NCBI GenBank assembly: GCA_021166835.1
Contig: JAJPEN010000034.1
Coordinates: forward strand, 23,985-87,984
DNA length: 64,000 nucleotides
Source of the DNA: Burkholderiaceae bacterium
GTDB lineage: Bacteria; Pseudomonadota; Gammaproteobacteria; Burkholderiales; Burkholderiaceae
Reading direction: 5' to 3'
Shown: positions 10,655 to 20,886 of the stretch, one piece after another
Layout of the letters: every line of letters begins with the position of its first letter
How positions within the stretch are numbered: the stretch's first letter is position 1
Position numbers and translations under genes: made by a program
Notes under the pieces: model-generated
Told to the model about the DNA's origin: nothing
The model's database searches: none
The model's input: only the letters and a program-made list of their open reading frames with translations

Positions 10655-12001
10655 GTGTCGAGCTGCTGCGAGGAGCCTGCGATCGCCGCCCGCGGCAAGC
10701 GCGAGCGCAGCGCCGCGCAACTGCTGCGCGACGTCGACGCGGCCGCGCCGGGCGACGGCGCGCGAACCGTCGTGCTCGTCGTGGCGCTGAACCGCTCCGA
10801 TCGCATCGACGCGCTCGCCCGCGCAGCGCACGACCGCCCGGTGCTCGACGAGATCGGACGACGGATGGAATCGGTCCTGCGACCCGCCGACCGCTACGCC
10901 TTCGCGTCGCGCGAGGAAGCGTGGGTACTGCTGCCCGGCCTGGCGAGCGAGGCGCTCGCCGAACTGGCCAGTCATTCGCTGCTCCAGACGCTGTCGGCGC
11001 CGGTGAAGCTCGCGGCGCAGGCGCAGCCGATTCGGCTGCGTCCGTCGATCGGCGGCGCCTGGGCGCCCCCGGGGTCGAATCCGGGTGCCGGAAAGCTGAT
11101 CGCCGTCGCATCGGAGGCGGCCGCGCAATCGCTCGGCCGCGAAGATCACGTTCGCATCCTGCGGGTGAACGACGACCACGACTCGGGGCTGCGCCGTCAC
11201 GAGATCGAACGCGATCTGCATGAGGCGCTCGGACGCAACGAGCTGGAGGTGCATTTCCAGCCGCAGATCGACCTGCGCAGCGGCCGCTGCCGCTCGGCCG
11301 AAGCGCTGATCCGCTGGCGGCGTGCCGACGGGCGCGCGGTCGCGGCCGGGACGATCGCCTCGATCGCCGAGGAACGCGGGCTGATCGCCGAGCTGACGCG
11401 CTTCACGATGAACACCACGCTGCGCCACATGGCGCAGTGGAAAGCCGGCGGACTCGACCTGTCGGTCGCCATCAACCTGTCGGCGATCACCTTCGGCGAC
11501 GCGACGCTGCCCGAGCTGGTCGCGCAGTCGCTGCAGATCTGGGGAGTGGACGCCCGCCGGCTGACGCTCGAGCTGACCGAGAGCACGCTGATCCGCAACG
11601 AGCACGCGGCGATCGAGCTGGCCGGCGAGCTGCGCGCGCTCGGCTGCCGGCTGTCGATCGACGATTTCGGCACCGGCTACTCGTCGCTCAGCTACCTGCC
11701 GCGCTTCCCGCTCGACGAGCTGAAGATCGACCGCAGCTTCGTGCAGACGATCGCCGCCGGACGCAACGATCACCGCATCGTTCGCGCGCTCGTCGAGCTG
11801 GCGCACGCCTTCGAGCTGGACACGGTCGCCGAAGGCGTCGAGAACGCCTTCGTCGAGACGCGGCTGCGCGAGCTGGGCTGCGATTTCGCGCAGGGATTCC
11901 ATCTGTCGCCCGCGCTGCCGCCGGACGATTTCGTCGAATGGTGCACGAACCGCAATGCCGCCCTTCGCTTCACCGGGCCCGGATCACGCGCGATTCCGTG
12001 A
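10655..12001 (+). CDS. EAL-domain cyclic di-GMP phosphodiesterase with GGDEF-like N-terminus
   Basis: A protein of 448 aa from a GTG start. Residues 1-175 look like a GGDEF-type fold but contain no GGDEF motif, so this half is probably regulatory. The EAL domain begins near residue 183 and keeps the hallmark motifs: EAL (216-218), NLSA, ELTES, DDFGTGYSS, LKIDRSFV, EGVE and QGF. It is therefore predicted to hydrolyse cyclic di-GMP. There is no membrane segment. It follows the HD-GYP paralogue closely and ends tail-to-tail with the next gene, overlapping it by 32 bases. Confidence 0.9.
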   Translation: MSSCCEEPAIAARGKRERSAAQLLRDVDAAAPGDGARTVVLVVALNRSDRIDALARAAHDRPVLDEIGRRMESVLRPADRYAFASREEAWVLLPGLASEALAELASHSLLQTLSAPVKLAAQAQPIRLRPSIGGAWAPPGSNPGAGKLIAVASEAAAQSLGREDHVRILRVNDDHDSGLRRHEIERDLHEALGRNELEVHFQPQIDLRSGRCRSAEALIRWRRADGRAVAAGTIASIAEERGLIAELTRFTMNTTLRHMAQWKAGGLDLSVAINLSAITFGDATLPELVAQSLQIWGVDARRLTLELTESTLIRNEHAAIELAGELRALGCRLSIDDFGTGYSSLSYLPRFPLDELKIDRSFVQTIAAGRNDHRIVRALVELAHAFELDTVAEGVENAFVETRLRELGCDFAQGFHLSPALPPDDFVEWCTNRNAALRFTGPGSRAIP

Positions 12002-12542
12002 CGATCGCCGGCAGCGGACGATCGTGCGCCTCGGCGTCGAAGCGTTCCAGCTCGCACGCGTCGTAGCCCACGCCGATCGCGGCGATCGGCCGTTGCGCGA
12101 GCGTGCGGTCGTAGTGTCCGCCGCCATAGCCGAGCCTATAGCCGCGCGCGTCGAAGCCGACGCAGGGCACGAGCAGCAGATCGGGCTCGACCGTCTCGAA
12201 AGGGTGCGGCACGGGAATCGCGAAGCGGTCCGCGCGCACTGCGCCGTCGCGCCGCCATCGTCCGAACTCGAGCGCGCCGCCCTCGCCGATGCGCGGCAGC
12301 GCGAGCGTTCTTCCCCCGGATTCCCAATGCTCGTAGCACGGCGCCAGCTGCGGTTCGCCGCGGATCGGCCAGTACACGCCGAGCACGCGGGCGCGCACGA
12401 AAGGCTGCTCGCGCAGCAGCGCCTCGAGCCGCTCGCGCAGCGCCTCGTCGGCCTGTTCGCTCAGCGCGGCGCTGCGCTCGCAACGCCAGCGAATCAAGGC
12501 GTTGCGCGCACGAGTTCGAGTGATTTCATCGACGACGCGCAT
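11970..12542 (-). CDS. 5-formyltetrahydrofolate cyclo-ligase
   Basis: A protein of 190 aa of the YgfA/MTHFS family, which converts 5-formyl-THF to methenyl-THF using ATP. The signature region LLVPCVGFDARGYRLGYGGGHYDR is complete in the C-terminal half (given here by its blocks VPCVGFD and GYGGGHYDR), and the N-terminal part has the basic Arg-rich nucleotide-binding helix. The ATG at 12542 gives the normal family length. It is divergent from slt with 60 bases between starts. In many proteobacteria this gene sits near 6S RNA; no such RNA is visible here. Confidence 0.93.
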   Translation of the reverse strand: MRVVDEITRTRARNALIRWRCERSAALSEQADEALRERLEALLREQPFVRARVLGVYWPIRGEPQLAPCYEHWESGGRTLALPRIGEGGALEFGRWRRDGAVRADRFAIPVPHPFETVEPDLLLVPCVGFDARGYRLGYGGGHYDRTLAQRPIAAIGVGYDACELERFDAEAHDRPLPAIVTESRVIRAR

Positions 12543-12602
12543 GGTATGCTCGGGCCCGGTGCCAGCGGGCACCGAGCGGCGTTTCAGCAGGGCAGAGCGA
12601 AG

Positions 12603-14588
12603 ATGACGTACCGGATCGCGATCGCGGCGATTGTAGGGCTGATCGGTCTTTCGGTTCTTTCGCCTGCCGAAGCTTCGAAGCGTCGCCCTGAAGGCCACCC
12701 TGAAGCGCCGAAGGCCGCAGCGGTCGCACCGCTCGCCGTCGACGACGCCTTCCTCGCGGCACACCAGGCGTTCACGAAGAACGATCCGGCGCGCTTCGAA
12801 GCGATGGCCGCGCAGGCGCAGGCCCATCCGCTCGCTATCTACCTCGATTACTGGCGACTTCGCCTGCGCCTGCAACGGCCGGCGAGCGAAACGCCGCCCG
12901 GCAGCGCCGACGCCGACGTGCAGCGCTTCCTCGCGCGGCACGAGGGCACGCTCGTCGCCGATCTGCTCGGCCGCGACTGGATGCTCGACCTCGGGCGGCG
13001 GCGCGAATGGACGGCCTTCGACGCCGTCTACGCGCGCTGGATCCTGCGCGACGACGACGAAGTGCACTGCTATGCGTCGCTCGGCGACATCGAGCGTGCC
13101 CGACCGGCCCCGCGCGCGCGCGCGGCGGTCTTCTCCGTGCGCAATTTCGGTCCGGGCTGCGCTGCGCTGCTCGACGCCCAGCTGCGCACGGGCGCGCTCA
13201 ACCGCGACGACCTGCACGCCCGGCTGCTGGTCGCGCTCGAGACGAACGCGCCCGATGCGGTGCGCCTGCTCGGCGAGCGCCTCGCACTCGATTCGAAAGC
13301 GGTCGATCTCGCGTTGTCGAATCCGTCGAAGGCGCTGGCCGGTAAGCGCACGCGCGAGACGCTGCTGATCGCGCTGTCGCGGCTCGCCCGCAAGGATCCG
13401 TCGGAAGCGAACGAGCGCCTCGACGCGATCGCGCCGGCGCTGCGCGAAGCGGACCTCGCGTTCGCGCGCTCGCAGATCGCCGCCGCTGCCATGCGCCGGC
13501 TCGACCCGCGCGCGCTCGAATGGACGCGCGCCTCGCTCGATGCGCCCGCCACCGACGAGACCTGGAACTGGCTCGCACGCGCGGCGCTGCGCGAGCAGGA
13601 CTGGCCGACGCTGCGCAAGGTCGTCGCGCGGATGAGCGAAGCCGGACGCAACGAGCCGGCATGGATCTACTGGAGCGCGCGCGCCGAGCGCGAAGCCGGC
13701 AACACGGCGAAAGCCGACGAGATGCTGCGTCCGATCGCCGGCCAGTTCACGTTCTACGGCCGGCTGGCCGCCGAGGATCTGGGCTCGCTCACCTCGCCGC
13801 CGCCCGCTGCACTCGCCACCACCGAGGAGGAACTGGCGCAGGCGGCGCGCAACGCCGGCTTCGACCGCGCATTGCGCTTCTATGCGCTCGGCCTGCGCTT
13901 CGAGGGCAATCGCGAGTGGAACTTCCAGCTGCGCGGCATGAGCGACCGGCAACTGCTCGCCGCCGCGCGCTGGGCCTGCGCCGAACAGGTGCTCGACCGC
14001 TGCGTGAACACCGCCGACCGCACGCGCGAGGAACACGATTTCGCGCTGCGCTTCGTCTCGCCCTTCCTCGATCGGATGAAGCCGGTGGCCGCCGGCGCCG
14101 ACCTCGATCCGGCCTGGGTCTACGGGCTGATCCGGCAGGAGTCACGCTTCGTGCGCGATGCGCGTTCGTGGGCGGGAGCGCAGGGCCTGATGCAGATCAT
14201 GCCGGCCACCGCCCGCTGGATCGCGAAGAAGCTCGGCGAGCGCAACTTCCGCGTCGAGCAGCTGCACGACCTCGACACGAACCTGCGCTTCGGCACCTTC
14301 TACCTGCGCAGCGTGCTCGACGATCTCGAAGGCTCGCCGCTGCTCGCCTCGGCCGCCTACAACGCGGGGCCGGGTCGCCCGCGCAGCTGGCGCTCGACGC
14401 TGTCGGCGCCGGTGGAGGGCGCGATCTTCGCCGAGATCATTCCGTTCAACGAAACGCGCGACTACGTCAAGAAGGTGCTCACCAACGCCGTCTACTACGC
14501 GGCGCTGTTCACCGGTCAGCCGCAGTCGCTGAAGGCGCGCCTGGGCAAGGTCGCGCCGGCGTTGTCGATGCCCACCGACATTCCGTAG
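12603..14588 (+). CDS. slt: Soluble lytic murein transglycosylase
   Basis: A protein of 661 aa, the normal length of Slt70. It cleaves the MurNAc-GlcNAc bond in the periplasm, forming 1,6-anhydroMurNAc. A signal peptide is present (charged MTYR, a hydrophobic core, then a site near LSPAEA). A long helical superhelix domain (about 35-480) precedes the catalytic domain. Catalytic Glu513 is in RQESRF, followed by GLMQIMPATA and AYNAGPGR, all family hallmarks. A TATGCT -10-like hexamer lies at 12545-12550. It is divergent from the cyclo-ligase and followed by the NDUFA9-like gene after 9 bases. Confidence 0.95.
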   Translation: MTYRIAIAAIVGLIGLSVLSPAEASKRRPEGHPEAPKAAAVAPLAVDDAFLAAHQAFTKNDPARFEAMAAQAQAHPLAIYLDYWRLRLRLQRPASETPPGSADADVQRFLARHEGTLVADLLGRDWMLDLGRRREWTAFDAVYARWILRDDDEVHCYASLGDIERARPAPRARAAVFSVRNFGPGCAALLDAQLRTGALNRDDLHARLLVALETNAPDAVRLLGERLALDSKAVDLALSNPSKALAGKRTRETLLIALSRLARKDPSEANERLDAIAPALREADLAFARSQIAAAAMRRLDPRALEWTRASLDAPATDETWNWLARAALREQDWPTLRKVVARMSEAGRNEPAWIYWSARAEREAGNTAKADEMLRPIAGQFTFYGRLAAEDLGSLTSPPPAALATTEEELAQAARNAGFDRALRFYALGLRFEGNREWNFQLRGMSDRQLLAAARWACAEQVLDRCVNTADRTREEHDFALRFVSPFLDRMKPVAAGADLDPAWVYGLIRQESRFVRDARSWAGAQGLMQIMPATARWIAKKLGERNFRVEQLHDLDTNLRFGTFYLRSVLDDLEGSPLLASAAYNAGPGRPRSWRSTLSAPVEGAIFAEIIPFNETRDYVKKVLTNAVYYAALFTGQPQSLKARLGKVAPALSMPTDIP

Positions 14589-14597
14589 GAACCCGTC

Positions 14598-15563
14598 ATG
14601 GCAGGCCGACCCGTTCTCCTGCTCGGCGGCAGCGGATTCATCGGCCGCCACGTCGCGGCGCGGCTGGGCGCGCAGGCGCGCGACGTGATCGTTCCCACGC
14701 GCAACCGCGAGCGCGCCCGCGCCCTGCTCACGCTGCCCACCGTCCAGGTCTTCGAGGCCGACGTGCACGACGACGCGCAGCTCGCCTCGCTGATGCGCAG
14801 CACCGACGCCGTGATCAACCTGGTCGGCGTGCTCGACGGCGGACGCGGCTCTCCGTGGGGGCCGGGCTTCGAGCGCGCGCACGTGCAGCTCGTCTCGCGC
14901 ATCGTCGAGGCCGCGCGCGCCGCCCGTGTGCGACGCCTGCTGCACGTCTCGGCGCTGGGCGTGCGCGAAGGCGGCGAGCAGACGCTGCCGTCGATGTACC
15001 TGCGCTCGAAGGCGGCGGGCGAACGCATCGTGCGCGAGGCCGCCGACCTGCAGTGGACGGTGTTCCGCCCGTCGGTCGTCTTCGGTCCCGGCGACTCGCT
15101 GATCGAGCGCTTCATGAGGCTGCAGCGATGGCTGCCGGTGATTCCGCTCGGTCGCGCCGACGTGCGCCTTCAGCCGGTGTGGGTCGGCGACGTGGCACGC
15201 GCGATCGCCGACTCGCTCGATGCGCAGATCACCGTGCACCGCTGCTACGAGCTGGCCGGCCCCGAGGTCTGGTCGCTGCGCGAGCTGATCCGCTTCGCCG
15301 GCGAGCTGTCCGGATACCGGCGCCGCGTGATCGGACTGCCCGATTCCCTCGGCCGGCTGCAGGCGATGCTGCTCGAGTTCGCGCCGGCCGCGCTGCGCAT
15401 GTCGCGCGACAACTTCGCGACGCTGTCGATCGACAATGTCGCCGGCGGCCCGATCGCCCCGGAGCTGCGCATCGAGCCGACGCCGCTCGCCGCCGTCGCG
15501 CCGTCGTACCTGGACGAACACGAACTGCGGCTGGCCGAGGAGCGACGCCGGGCCGGGCACTGA
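14598..15563 (+). CDS. NDUFA9-like NAD(P)-dependent epimerase/dehydratase family protein
   Basis: A protein of 321 aa with an N-terminal Rossmann motif GGSGFIG (residues 10-16) and the atypical short-chain reductase layout of the complex I NDUFA9 subfamily. It lacks a clear YxxxK catalytic pair, as in other members. The nucleotide fold is seen; a structural or assembly role linked to respiration is inferred from the family. It sits between slt and cca in the same direction with short gaps, an arrangement I recall from other betaproteobacteria. Confidence 0.85.
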   Translation: MAGRPVLLLGGSGFIGRHVAARLGAQARDVIVPTRNRERARALLTLPTVQVFEADVHDDAQLASLMRSTDAVINLVGVLDGGRGSPWGPGFERAHVQLVSRIVEAARAARVRRLLHVSALGVREGGEQTLPSMYLRSKAAGERIVREAADLQWTVFRPSVVFGPGDSLIERFMRLQRWLPVIPLGRADVRLQPVWVGDVARAIADSLDAQITVHRCYELAGPEVWSLRELIRFAGELSGYRRRVIGLPDSLGRLQAMLLEFAPAALRMSRDNFATLSIDNVAGGPIAPELRIEPTPLAAVAPSYLDEHELRLAEERRRAGH

Positions 15564-15570
15564 GCCGCCG

Positions 15571-16794
15571 ATGAAGATCTACCGGGTCGGCGGGTCGGTG
15601 CGCGACGAGCTGCTCGGCGTGCCGGTCAAGGATCGCGACTGGGTCGTCGTCGGCGCCACGCCGGAAGAGCTGATCGCGCGCGGCTTTCGGCCGGTCGGCC
15701 GCGACTTCCCGGTGTTCCTGCATCCGGATACGCAAGAGGAATACGCGCTCGCGCGCACCGAGCGCAAGACCGCGCCCGGCTATCGCGGCTTCGTCGTGCA
15801 GGCCGATCCGGACGTGACGCTCGAGGACGACCTGCAGCGCCGCGACCTGACGATCAACGCGATGGCGATCGCCGAGGACGGCACGCTGGTCGACCCCTAT
15901 GACGGCCTGGCCGATCTCCGCGCGGGCGTGCTGCGCCACGTGGGCAGCGCTTTCGCCGAGGACCCGGTGCGCATCCTGCGCGTCGCCCGCTTCGCCGCGC
16001 GCTTCGACGACTTCACGGTCGCCGACGAAACGATGGAATTGATGCGCGAGATGGTGCGCGCGGGCGAAGCCGATGCGCTGGTCGCCGAGCGCGTCTGGCA
16101 GGAGCTGTCGCGCGGCCTGATGGAGCGGCGCCCGTCGCGGATGTTCGACGTGCTGCGCGCCTGCGGCGCGCTCGCCCGCGTGATCCCCGAGCTGGACCGG
16201 CTGTGGGGCGTGCCGCAACCGCCGGCCCCGCATCCCGAGGTGGATACCGGCGTGCACGTGATGATGGTCGTCGACCATGCGGCCGCTGCCGGCGCGCCGC
16301 TGCCCGTACGCTTCGCGGCGCTCGTGCACGACCTGGGCAAGGGAACGACACCGCCCGAGCAGTGGCCGCGTCACATCGCGCACGAGCAGCGCTCGCTGCG
16401 CCTGGTCGACGAACTGTGCGAGCGGCTGCGCGTGCCCACCGAATGCCGCGACCTCGCGCGCATCGTCGCCCGCGAGCACGGCATCGTGCATCGTGCGCTC
16501 GAGCTGCGCCCGGAAACGATCACGAAGCTGCTCGAACGCATCGACGTCGCCCGCCGGCCGCAACGGCTCGAGTCGGTGCTCGCCGCCTGCGAAGCCGACT
16601 ACCTCGGGCGGCTCGGGCTGGAATCGCGCCCCTATCCGCAGGCGCAGCGCCTGCGCGAGGCGGCGCGCGCCTTCACGTCGGTGGACACCGCGGCTGTCGC
16701 GCGCGCGCACGCCGACGCGCCACAGAAGATCCGCGAGGCGCTGCACGAGGCGCGCACGCGCGCGGTGGCCGAAGCGCTCGGCTCCACTCGATGA
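15571..16794 (+). CDS. cca: CCA-adding tRNA nucleotidyltransferase with HD domain
   Basis: A protein of 407 aa that builds and repairs the CCA end of tRNA from CTP and ATP. The nucleotidyltransferase core has GGSVRD (residues 7-12) and the catalytic DRD (21-23), then [10 protein letters not shown] and the [16 protein letters not shown] helix. The C-terminal HD domain is intact ([10 protein letters not shown]), as in the E. coli multifunctional enzyme with phosphatase and phosphodiesterase activity. The ATG at 15571 follows the upstream stop by 7 bases. It ends 14 bases before the convergent DUF2905 gene. Confidence 0.96.
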   Translation: MKIYRVGGSVRDELLGVPVKDRDWVVVGATPEELIARGFRPVGRDFPVFLHPDTQEEYALARTERKTAPGYRGFVVQADPDVTLEDDLQRRDLTINAMAIAEDGTLVDPYDGLADLRAGVLRHVGSAFAEDPVRILRVARFAARFDDFTVADETMELMREMVRAGEADALVAERVWQELSRGLMERRPSRMFDVLRACGALARVIPELDRLWGVPQPPAPHPEVDTGVHVMMVVDHAAAAGAPLPVRFAALVHDLGKGTTPPEQWPRHIAHEQRSLRLVDELCERLRVPTECRDLARIVAREHGIVHRALELRPETITKLLERIDVARRPQRLESVLAACEADYLGRLGLESRPYPQAQRLREAARAFTSVDTAAVARAHADAPQKIREALHEARTRAVAEALGSTR

Positions 16795-16807
16795 CCGCAC
16801 GCTGAAT

Positions 16808-17002
16808 TCACAGCAGGCGCGACAGCAGCGCGGCCAGCAGCGAGAGCAGCACGGTCGACGTGATCGGAATCGACCACTCGCGACCGAAGGCGCGGAACTC
16901 GAAGTCGCCGGGCAGCCGCCCGATGCCGAAGCGGCGCAGCAGCGGCATCAGGCCCGAGAACAGCACGAGCGCGACGACGACGACGAGCAGCCACTTGATC
17001 AT
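16808..17002 (-). CDS. DUF2905-family small membrane protein
   Basis: A protein of 64 aa with two predicted membrane helices (about 4-18 and 46-62) joined by a loop containing GRLPGDFEF, the hallmark of the DUF2905 family. Function is unknown in the family. The ATG at 17002 overlaps the stop codon of the cytochrome c gene upstream by 4 bases, so it is the last gene of a four-gene minus-strand unit. Confidence 0.85.
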   Translation of the reverse strand: MIKWLLVVVVALVLFSGLMPLLRRFGIGRLPGDFEFRAFGREWSIPITSTVLLSLLAALLSRLL

Positions 17003-17910
17003 CGCGCCGGCCGCCTCGCGTGCTCCTGCAGGAAGCCGACGATTTCGGGCACCGAAAGCTGCGGCTCGCGCGGGTCCGCACGGCTCTGCACCCGGTTCAT
17101 CCAGTCGAGGTTGTCGCGCATGCGGTCGACCACCTTCGGCCATTCCTCGGGAGTGTGCTGCGACGGATCGGGCAGCGCGTGGCACTGGCTGCAGGCTTCG
17201 GCGAACATGCGCCCCGCCCCATTGCCGAGCGCCTGCGCCAACTCGGGGTCGGCCTTCGGATCGAGGCTGCGCTGCGCGTGTCGCCGCAGGTAGGCGACGA
17301 TCTCGCGCTCCTCGTCGGCGCTCGGCGCGGACATCGCGCGCTCGCCGGCGCCGGGCGCCCGCATCAGGTCGGCCATCAGCGGCCCGAGATTTCCGCGGCC
17401 CTGCATGCGCGGCACCATGCGTCGCACCACTTCGGGCCAGCGGTTCGCATCGTGCATCGCGGGATCGGGCAGGTTGTGGCATTGCACGCAATACAGGGCA
17501 AGCAGCCGCGCGCCGCGCGAGCCGGCCTGCGGCAACTGCGACGGTCGCAGGCGATCGGGGAGGATGCGCAGCAGCATCGCGCCGTGGCTACTTCGCTCCC
17601 ATCGCTCGCGCGACGCCCGCGCCAGGTCCTCGAGCTGGTCCGCCGACAACGAGCGCTCGTCGACGCGACCCGCCTCGGAAAGCGGACGCGCCGGCGGGCG
17701 CTGCTCGATCGAACGGGTGACGACTTCGGACGACGCTGCCGGCGTCGTCGCCGACCTCGCGCCCGCCGGCGACGCAACGAGCACGACGATGCCGGCAACG
17801 ATCGCGGCCGGCAGCCCGAGCCCGAGGCCGAGGCTGAAGCCGGCAAGGATCGGCGTACCGCGGACGATCGCCGCGACCCGACGAAGGGGCGAAACCCGCC
17901 GCCCGGACAT
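16999..17910 (-). CDS. Two-haem cytochrome c domain protein, membrane-anchored
   Basis: A protein of 303 aa with one N-terminal hydrophobic segment (about residues 16-48, uncleaved anchor or signal) and two c-type haem sites, CVQCH and CSQCH. Each is followed by a similar PDP...W..VV.RM block, so the protein looks like an internal duplication of one cytochrome module. It should face the periplasm and carry electrons; the partner is not evident. The ATG at 17910 lies 11 bases after the methyltransferase gene ends. Confidence 0.85.
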   Translation of the reverse strand: MSGRRVSPLRRVAAIVRGTPILAGFSLGLGLGLPAAIVAGIVVLVASPAGARSATTPAASSEVVTRSIEQRPPARPLSEAGRVDERSLSADQLEDLARASRERWERSSHGAMLLRILPDRLRPSQLPQAGSRGARLLALYCVQCHNLPDPAMHDANRWPEVVRRMVPRMQGRGNLGPLMADLMRAPGAGERAMSAPSADEEREIVAYLRRHAQRSLDPKADPELAQALGNGAGRMFAEACSQCHALPDPSQHTPEEWPKVVDRMRDNLDWMNRVQSRADPREPQLSVPEIVGFLQEHARRPAR

Positions 17911-17921
17911 CGCGCCGCCTC

Positions 17922-19145
17922 CTACAGTGAAGCCCGCCGGTCGCGCATGCGGAATCCGATCGCGTCGTCGGGCACGCCGCGGCCGAAAGCGATCGCCTTG
18001 AACAGTTCGCCCATTTCCGCCTCCGAAAGCAGCCGCTGCACCGCCTGCGTCTCCAGCGTCCACGCGCGAAGATCGTCGCGCGGAATCGCGGCGCAGGCGT
18101 CGAGCAGGCCGCAGTCGAGCAGGAATCGGGCCTGGGAGGCGAAGCCCAGCACGTCGAGCCCGACGCGCGCCGCGGCCTGCGCGATGCCGGTGAAATCGAC
18201 GTGCGCGGTGATGTCCTGCAGCCCCGGCCAGAGGAAAGGGTCGTCGTGCGCCCGGTGGCGGAAATGGCAGCGCAGCGTGCCGAGATCGCGCTGCGGGTGG
18301 TAGAACTCGCGGCGCGGGAAACCGTAGTCGATGAGCAGCATCGCGCCGCGCGCCAGTCGCGAGCCGACGGTGGCAACCCACGCTTCGGCCTGCTCGCCGA
18401 GTTCCGAAACGTAGTTTTCCGGCACCGCGCTCGCCCCGTCGGACGGCAGGCCGGCGCATTCGTCCCACGCTTCGCGCAACCGGTCGAGAACCTGCGAAGC
18501 GAGGCGCTCGTCGGCCGCGCGCTCGGCCCAGCCGAGCGCGTCGTCTCCCGGCCGCTCTCCCGGCCGCCGCTGTTCCAGCCGCACTACGCCGCGCTCGAAG
18601 ACCTCGCCGCCGGCCCGGCGGAAGACGCGCACCGGCATCGCATCGAGCACCTCGTTGGCGAGCACCACGCCCTCGATCCGCTCGGGCAACTCGTCGACCC
18701 AGCGCACGCGCGCGAGCAGTTCCGCGCCGGCGGCTGCGATCGTTCTGCGCTGGCGCTCGCGCAGCGTCGCCGACAGCTCGACGATGGCGTAGCTTCGCGG
18801 CAAGGCGTCGGCGTCGCGCAGCGCCGAGAGAACCTGCGCAGCCAGCGTGCCCGAGCCGGCGCCGAACTCGACGATCTCGCCCGTCCCTTCCAGCCACTGC
18901 GCGCACTGCGCGGCGATGCAGCGGCCGAACAGCGACGACATCTCGGGCGCCGTGACGAAATCGCCTTCGGCGCCGAACACGCGGTTCGGGCCCGTGTAGT
19001 AGCCGATCCCGGGCTCGTAGAGCGCGCGCTGCATGTAGCGGTCGAAGCCGATCCAGCCGCCGGCCGCGTCGATCTCCGCCCCGATGCGTCGCACCAGCTC
19101 GCGCGAATCGGCGAGCGCCGGGCCGGAGGGCGTATCGAGGCTCAC
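17922..19145 (-). CDS. SAM-dependent methyltransferase, MidA/NDUFAF7 family
   Basis: A protein of 407 aa of the COG1565 family, whose mitochondrial member NDUFAF7 methylates an arginine of a complex I subunit. Visible blocks are GYYTGPNRVFGAEGDFVTAPE (split here as GYYTG and FVTAPE), VEFGAGSG (SAM-binding), and LLIDYGFPRREFYHP. The start is GTG at 19145, overlapping the upstream acyltransferase stop by 4 bases; homology begins about 20 residues later. A role in complex I assembly is an inference from the family, in line with the NDUFA9-like gene nearby. Confidence 0.88.
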   Translation of the reverse strand: MSLDTPSGPALADSRELVRRIGAEIDAAGGWIGFDRYMQRALYEPGIGYYTGPNRVFGAEGDFVTAPEMSSLFGRCIAAQCAQWLEGTGEIVEFGAGSGTLAAQVLSALRDADALPRSYAIVELSATLRERQRRTIAAAGAELLARVRWVDELPERIEGVVLANEVLDAMPVRVFRRAGGEVFERGVVRLEQRRPGERPGDDALGWAERAADERLASQVLDRLREAWDECAGLPSDGASAVPENYVSELGEQAEAWVATVGSRLARGAMLLIDYGFPRREFYHPQRDLGTLRCHFRHRAHDDPFLWPGLQDITAHVDFTGIAQAAARVGLDVLGFASQARFLLDCGLLDACAAIPRDDLRAWTLETQAVQRLLSEAEMGELFKAIAFGRGVPDDAIGFRMRDRRASL

Positions 19146-20074
19146 GCGACGACCGCTTCGCGCTGCGGCGCCTGCAGCAGCGCGTCGATCCGGCGGTCCT
19201 TCTCCTGCCAGATCTCGTGCAGCCAGGCCTGCACGCGCTTGCGCGCGCGCGAATCGGTCATCGCGTCGGCGTGGAAGAACTCGACCGGAATCGGCCGTCG
19301 CGTCATGCGAACGACGATGCGTTCGACGTCGCCGCGCAGGAACTGCCAGAAAGTGGGCACTCCGCCCGGGTAGACGATCGTCACGTCGATCAGCGACTCG
19401 AAGCGCTCGCCCAGCGCATTGAGCGTGAGCGCGAGCGCCCCCGATTTCGGCTTGAGCAGGTGCCGATACGGCGAACGCTGCGCGTCGCGCTTCTGCGGCG
19501 TGAAGCGCGTTCCCTCGACGAAGTTCATCACGCTGGTCGGCAGCCGCGCGAACTTCTCGCAGGCGCGCCGGGTGGTTTCGAGATCCTCGAGGCGCTTCTC
19601 GGGGTGCTTGCGCAGGTATCGATCCGAGTGACGGCGCATGAACGGGAAGTCGAGCGCCCACCAGGCCAGGCCCATGACCGGCACGTAGATCAGCTCGTAC
19701 TTCAGGAAGAACTTCATCAGCGGAATGCGCCGGTTCAGCAGGCGCTGCAGCACGAAGATGTCGACCCACGACTGGTGATTGCAGCTCACCAGGTACCAGC
19801 CGCGCGGATCGATTCCCTCGAGGCCTTCGACGTCCCACACGGTGGGCTGCGTCAGCCGCATCCACGCGTTGTTGCCGGCGATCCAGCGGGTGGCGATCGA
19901 ATTGAGCAGCGGATCGATGGCGGCGCGCACGCGCTCGAAAGGCAGCAGCAGCTTCGCCAGCGCGAACAGGAACAGCAGCCCGCACCAGAACAGCGTGTTG
20001 GCGGCAAGCAGCGACACGGCGACCGCTGCGCGAACGACCGGTGGCAGGAAGGCGAGCATGAAGGCAGGCGGCAT
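19142..20074 (-). CDS. PlsC-type acyltransferase, YihG/LCLAT1-like subfamily
   Basis: A protein of 310 aa in the lysophospholipid acyltransferase superfamily. Motif I is NHQSWVD (HX4D) and motif III is FVEGTRFT. The N-terminus has one or two membrane helices (about 10-45). The long middle insert and the FPFMRRHSD block place it with YihG-type enzymes that acylate lysophosphatidate. The ATG at 20074 gives the normal length; a second ATG at 20059 is possible. It is the first gene of the minus-strand unit running to DUF2905 and is divergent from the SDR gene. Confidence 0.88.
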   Translation of the reverse strand: MPPAFMLAFLPPVVRAAVAVSLLAANTLFWCGLLFLFALAKLLLPFERVRAAIDPLLNSIATRWIAGNNAWMRLTQPTVWDVEGLEGIDPRGWYLVSCNHQSWVDIFVLQRLLNRRIPLMKFFLKYELIYVPVMGLAWWALDFPFMRRHSDRYLRKHPEKRLEDLETTRRACEKFARLPTSVMNFVEGTRFTPQKRDAQRSPYRHLLKPKSGALALTLNALGERFESLIDVTIVYPGGVPTFWQFLRGDVERIVVRMTRRPIPVEFFHADAMTDSRARKRVQAWLHEIWQEKDRRIDALLQAPQREAVVA

Positions 20075-20133
20075 GCAGCGGAAGCGTCGATCGTACCAGC
20101 CGCCCCGGGCGGATGCCGTACACTCGATGCTCC

Positions 20134-20877
20134 ATGCACCCGAATCGCGTCGTCCTGGTCACCGGCGCGGCGCGCCGCATCGGCGCGCGGATCGCAACGC
20201 ACCTGCACGCGCGCGGCGCCGACGTCGCGATCCATTGCCGGCATTCGGTCGAGCAGGCCCAGGCGCTCGCCGCCCGGCTGAACGCCGTGCGCGCCGATTC
20301 GGCGCGCGCCTTCGAGGCCGACCTCTCCCGGGCGAGCGCCGGAGAGCGCCTCGTCCAGTCGGCCGGCGACTGGCACGGGCGCATCGACGCGCTGGTGAAC
20401 AACGCATCGACCTTCCTGCGCACGCCCCTCGGTTCGGTGGACGAATCGCTGTGGGCGTCGATCGTCGACGGCAACCTGAAGGCGGCGTTCTTCACCAGCC
20501 AGGCGGCGGCGCCATGGCTGCGCGCCGCCCGGGGGGCGATCGTCAACGTCACCGACGCGCGCGCCGAGCGCCCGCTCGCCGGCTTCTCGGCCTACGCCGC
20601 GGCGAAGGCGGGCCTGGTCGCGCTCACCCGCGCGCTCGCGCTCGAACTGGCCCCCGAGGTGCGCGTGAACGCCGTCGCGCCCGGCTCGCTCGACTGGCCC
20701 GAGCACGACGTGTTCACCGAAGCCGAGCAGCGCGCGATCGAAGCGGCGATTCCGCTGCAGCGCATCGGCACCGGCGAGGACGTCGCGCGCGCGGTCGCCT
20801 TCCTGCTCGACGACGCCGACTACGTGACCGGCCACATCCTGCACGTAGACGGCGGCGCCTCGCTCGTCTCGCGCTGA
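20134..20877 (+). CDS. Pteridine reductase-like short-chain dehydrogenase (FolM-like)
   Basis: A protein of 247 aa from the ATG at 20134 (an in-frame ATG at 20113 would add 7 residues). The NADPH-binding motif reads TGAARRIG; the TGx3RxG form marks pteridine/dihydrofolate reductases rather than most SDRs. NNAS and the catalytic YAAAK are present, and the C-terminus [11 protein letters not shown] is typical. It probably reduces dihydropteridines or dihydrofolate. It is followed after 9 bases by folB, which supports a folate or pterin role. A TACACT -10-like box at 20117-20122 favours the downstream start. Confidence 0.85.
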   Translation: MHPNRVVLVTGAARRIGARIATHLHARGADVAIHCRHSVEQAQALAARLNAVRADSARAFEADLSRASAGERLVQSAGDWHGRIDALVNNASTFLRTPLGSVDESLWASIVDGNLKAAFFTSQAAAPWLRAARGAIVNVTDARAERPLAGFSAYAAAKAGLVALTRALALELAPEVRVNAVAPGSLDWPEHDVFTEAEQRAIEAAIPLQRIGTGEDVARAVAFLLDDADYVTGHILHVDGGASLVSR

Positions 20878-20886
20878 ACGAACACG

